A stretch of DNA of 64,000 bases from Oxalobacter paraformigenes (GTDB taxonomy: Bacteria > Pseudomonadota > Gammaproteobacteria > Burkholderiales > Burkholderiaceae_D), in contig NZ_KI392031.1 of NCBI RefSeq assembly GCF_000158475.2, forward strand, positions 1,363,583-1,427,582. Direction: 5' to 3'. Positions 62,745-64,000 of the stretch are shown here, in pieces (the first letter of the stretch is position 1; each line of letters starts with the position of its first letter). The position numbers were made by a program, and so were the translations under genes. The notes beneath the pieces are model-generated. The model did not search any database. It saw only the letters and a list, made by a program, of their open reading frames with translations, and was not told the origin of the DNA.

Positions 62745-63950
62745 TCATACCAAATCAAACCAGTCTGCGCCCTTGCGCTTGATATATCCATCCAGCGAGT
62801 AACGTAATGCATCCCAAAGATGGTTGTTCTTGTCCTCGATCACCGGCAATATGTCGTTGGTGCGTTTGTCTATCTTGTACCGGTACAATCTGGCTTCTTC
62901 CGCCATGTGTTTGCAACGGTCATGGATGATGATTTTCCGAAACCCTTTCAGGTGCGCGATACCATCCTCGACGCTGCCTTGCCACTTGTCCGCTGCGGAA
63001 ATGTTGAATCCGTGTTCTTTGTGAAGGTAGCTGATCGTTTCCGGTCTGGCGCTATCGGCCTTGATCGGCCACTTGCGCGCTCCAGGAACGGAATCGTACA
63101 ACTGGGGCAGTTCGGTGATTTCTACCCCCACTCCATATGCCTCATAGTCGATATAAAGACAATCACCAAAAATGAAACACCGCACCAGCGCGGACGGGTC
63201 TCGGGCAAAGCCGAAGTCCGCACCGAAAAACAGTCTGTCCGCTTTTTCCCAGAGATCATCCGGGAACGTTTCGACGGTATATTTTCCGGCGAAGATAACG
63301 GCGTCGCTGACCGTCAGCGGTTTGCCGAGCCAGACATGCTCATAGGCGGCATAGTCTGTCGCCTTGAGATACTCCATTTCCTTGCGGAGAACGTCAGGAA
63401 ACCACGGGTTGTCATAATAATTGACTTCTGCGTTGTAACAGTCCGGCGGTGGTGCTGTCACGAAACGCTTGTATGTCGGGCCGTCTTCATCAATCGGGTT
63501 CCAGCTGATCCAGATTTCCGAGTTTTCCTTGCGAATGGTCGGTATCAGGATGGACCAGGATTCTTCGCTGACAGTCTGCCCTTCCTCAACCCAGCATATG
63601 TCTATTCCTTCCGTTGACTTGATGCCCTGCGGATCGTATTTGAGCCCTTTGAAAATGAACTCCGAGCCCACAGAACTTTTGATGCTGCTATCGGTAATGC
63701 GAAACCATGGAGCCAACCCCAAAGCGCTGATTTGATCGCCTATCAGTTTGTGTACGGAATCCCGAATGGTATTCTGCACTTCGCGGCAACACAAAACACG
63801 TACTGGCCTGCTGTAACTGATTACCGTCAGCGCCCGGGCGAAATGCACGGATTTTCCGGATCCGCGCCCTCCTCTTGCCGACTTGTAACGATATGGCCGA
63901 AACAGAAAATCAAACGCAGGGGCAAATTCAACAGTCTTTGAAGATGACAT
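62745..63950 (-). CDS. Terminase large subunit, possibly extending beyond the window
   Basis: Packaging ATPase/nuclease of the PBSX type, 401 residues from ATG 63950. Walker A is [11 protein letters not shown], Walker B ICWVEEGQ, and the coupling motif ISWNP follows. The RNaseH-like nuclease shows [20 protein letters not shown] and [12 protein letters not shown]. The frame stays open upstream through a TTG (63968) to the window edge and the ATG has no ribosome site, so the true start may lie further upstream. Confidence 0.9.
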   Translation of the reverse strand: MSSSKTVEFAPAFDFLFRPYRYKSARGGRGSGKSVHFARALTVISYSRPVRVLCCREVQNTIRDSVHKLIGDQISALGLAPWFRITDSSIKSSVGSEFIFKGLKYDPQGIKSTEGIDICWVEEGQTVSEESWSILIPTIRKENSEIWISWNPIDEDGPTYKRFVTAPPPDCYNAEVNYYDNPWFPDVLRKEMEYLKATDYAAYEHVWLGKPLTVSDAVIFAGKYTVETFPDDLWEKADRLFFGADFGFARDPSALVRCFIFGDCLYIDYEAYGVGVEITELPQLYDSVPGARKWPIKADSARPETISYLHKEHGFNISAADKWQGSVEDGIAHLKGFRKIIIHDRCKHMAEEARLYRYKIDKRTNDILPVIEDKNNHLWDALRYSLDGYIKRKGADWFDLV

Positions 63951-64000
63951 TGATGCTGGGCGGTACAAGTGGTTCGCCGGCTGGCCCAGAGACGGTATTT

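Overview
The window is a bacterial chromosome segment carrying two prophages side by side. The host part (1-4885) has roughly balanced base composition and holds a DsbC-like thiol-disulfide protein, an APC amino-acid permease, a membrane-anchored methyltransferase and small hypothetical genes. Codon choice, a P2-like prophage of the Burkholderia/Neisseria type and a tRNA-Arg attachment site suggest a betaproteobacterium of the Burkholderiales. Oxalobacter or a relative would fit, but no ribosomal or other marker gene is present to prove it.

Prophage 1 (4886-41774) is a complete P2-like myophage bounded by identical 45-bp copies of the 3' half of a tRNA-Arg(TCT) gene. From the left: attL; a Hachiman defence pair (hamA, hamB); an AT-rich stretch with GGTAAT repeats and a cos-like sequence; leftward Q and P; rightward O-N-M-L-X, a lysis cassette, R and S; a reverse-strand BrnTA toxin-antitoxin pair; V-W-J-I-H, a DUF4376 fibre-associated protein and a small protein; a Com/Dam DNA-modification pair in the place where P2 carries Z/fun; FI-FII-E-E'-T-U-D; then a very AT-rich reverse-strand island with a GHKL (MORC/Hsp90-type) ATPase and a frameshifted SPPY DNA methyltransferase. 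The island lies downstream of two tandem XRE repressors and a WYL-BRCT fusion, all on the same strand. The early rightward operon carries small DNA-binding proteins, Ogr, a primase-helicase, an excisionase-like HTH protein and the integrase next to attR. A 23-bp element (GGTTAYTTG-N5-CAATCAACC) precedes the late operons, with a -10 hexamer at a fixed distance, as expected for Ogr control.

Prophage 2 (41775 to beyond 64000) is an unrelated contractile-tailed phage. Nearly all of its genes here are on the minus strand, reading terminase - portal - gp7 - DUF2213 protease - cement - DUF2184 capsid - connectors - DUF3383 sheath - DUF3277 tube - chaperones - tape measure with lysozyme domain - hub - baseplate - fibre - lysis. 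Its early half and integrase lie outside the window. Neither 45-bp repeat is part of a whole tRNA gene, so the intact tRNA-Arg and the third att copy are probably beyond the right end, making this a tandem insertion at one site. The two phages share a fibre-assembly cassette (DUF4376 protein plus a ~78-aa protein) with the same 17-bp gene overlap.

The best candidate for an undescribed system is the GHKL ATPase plus methyltransferase cassette (31596-34829). The same prophage carries Hachiman, BrnTA and Com/Dam, so it is unusually rich in cargo.
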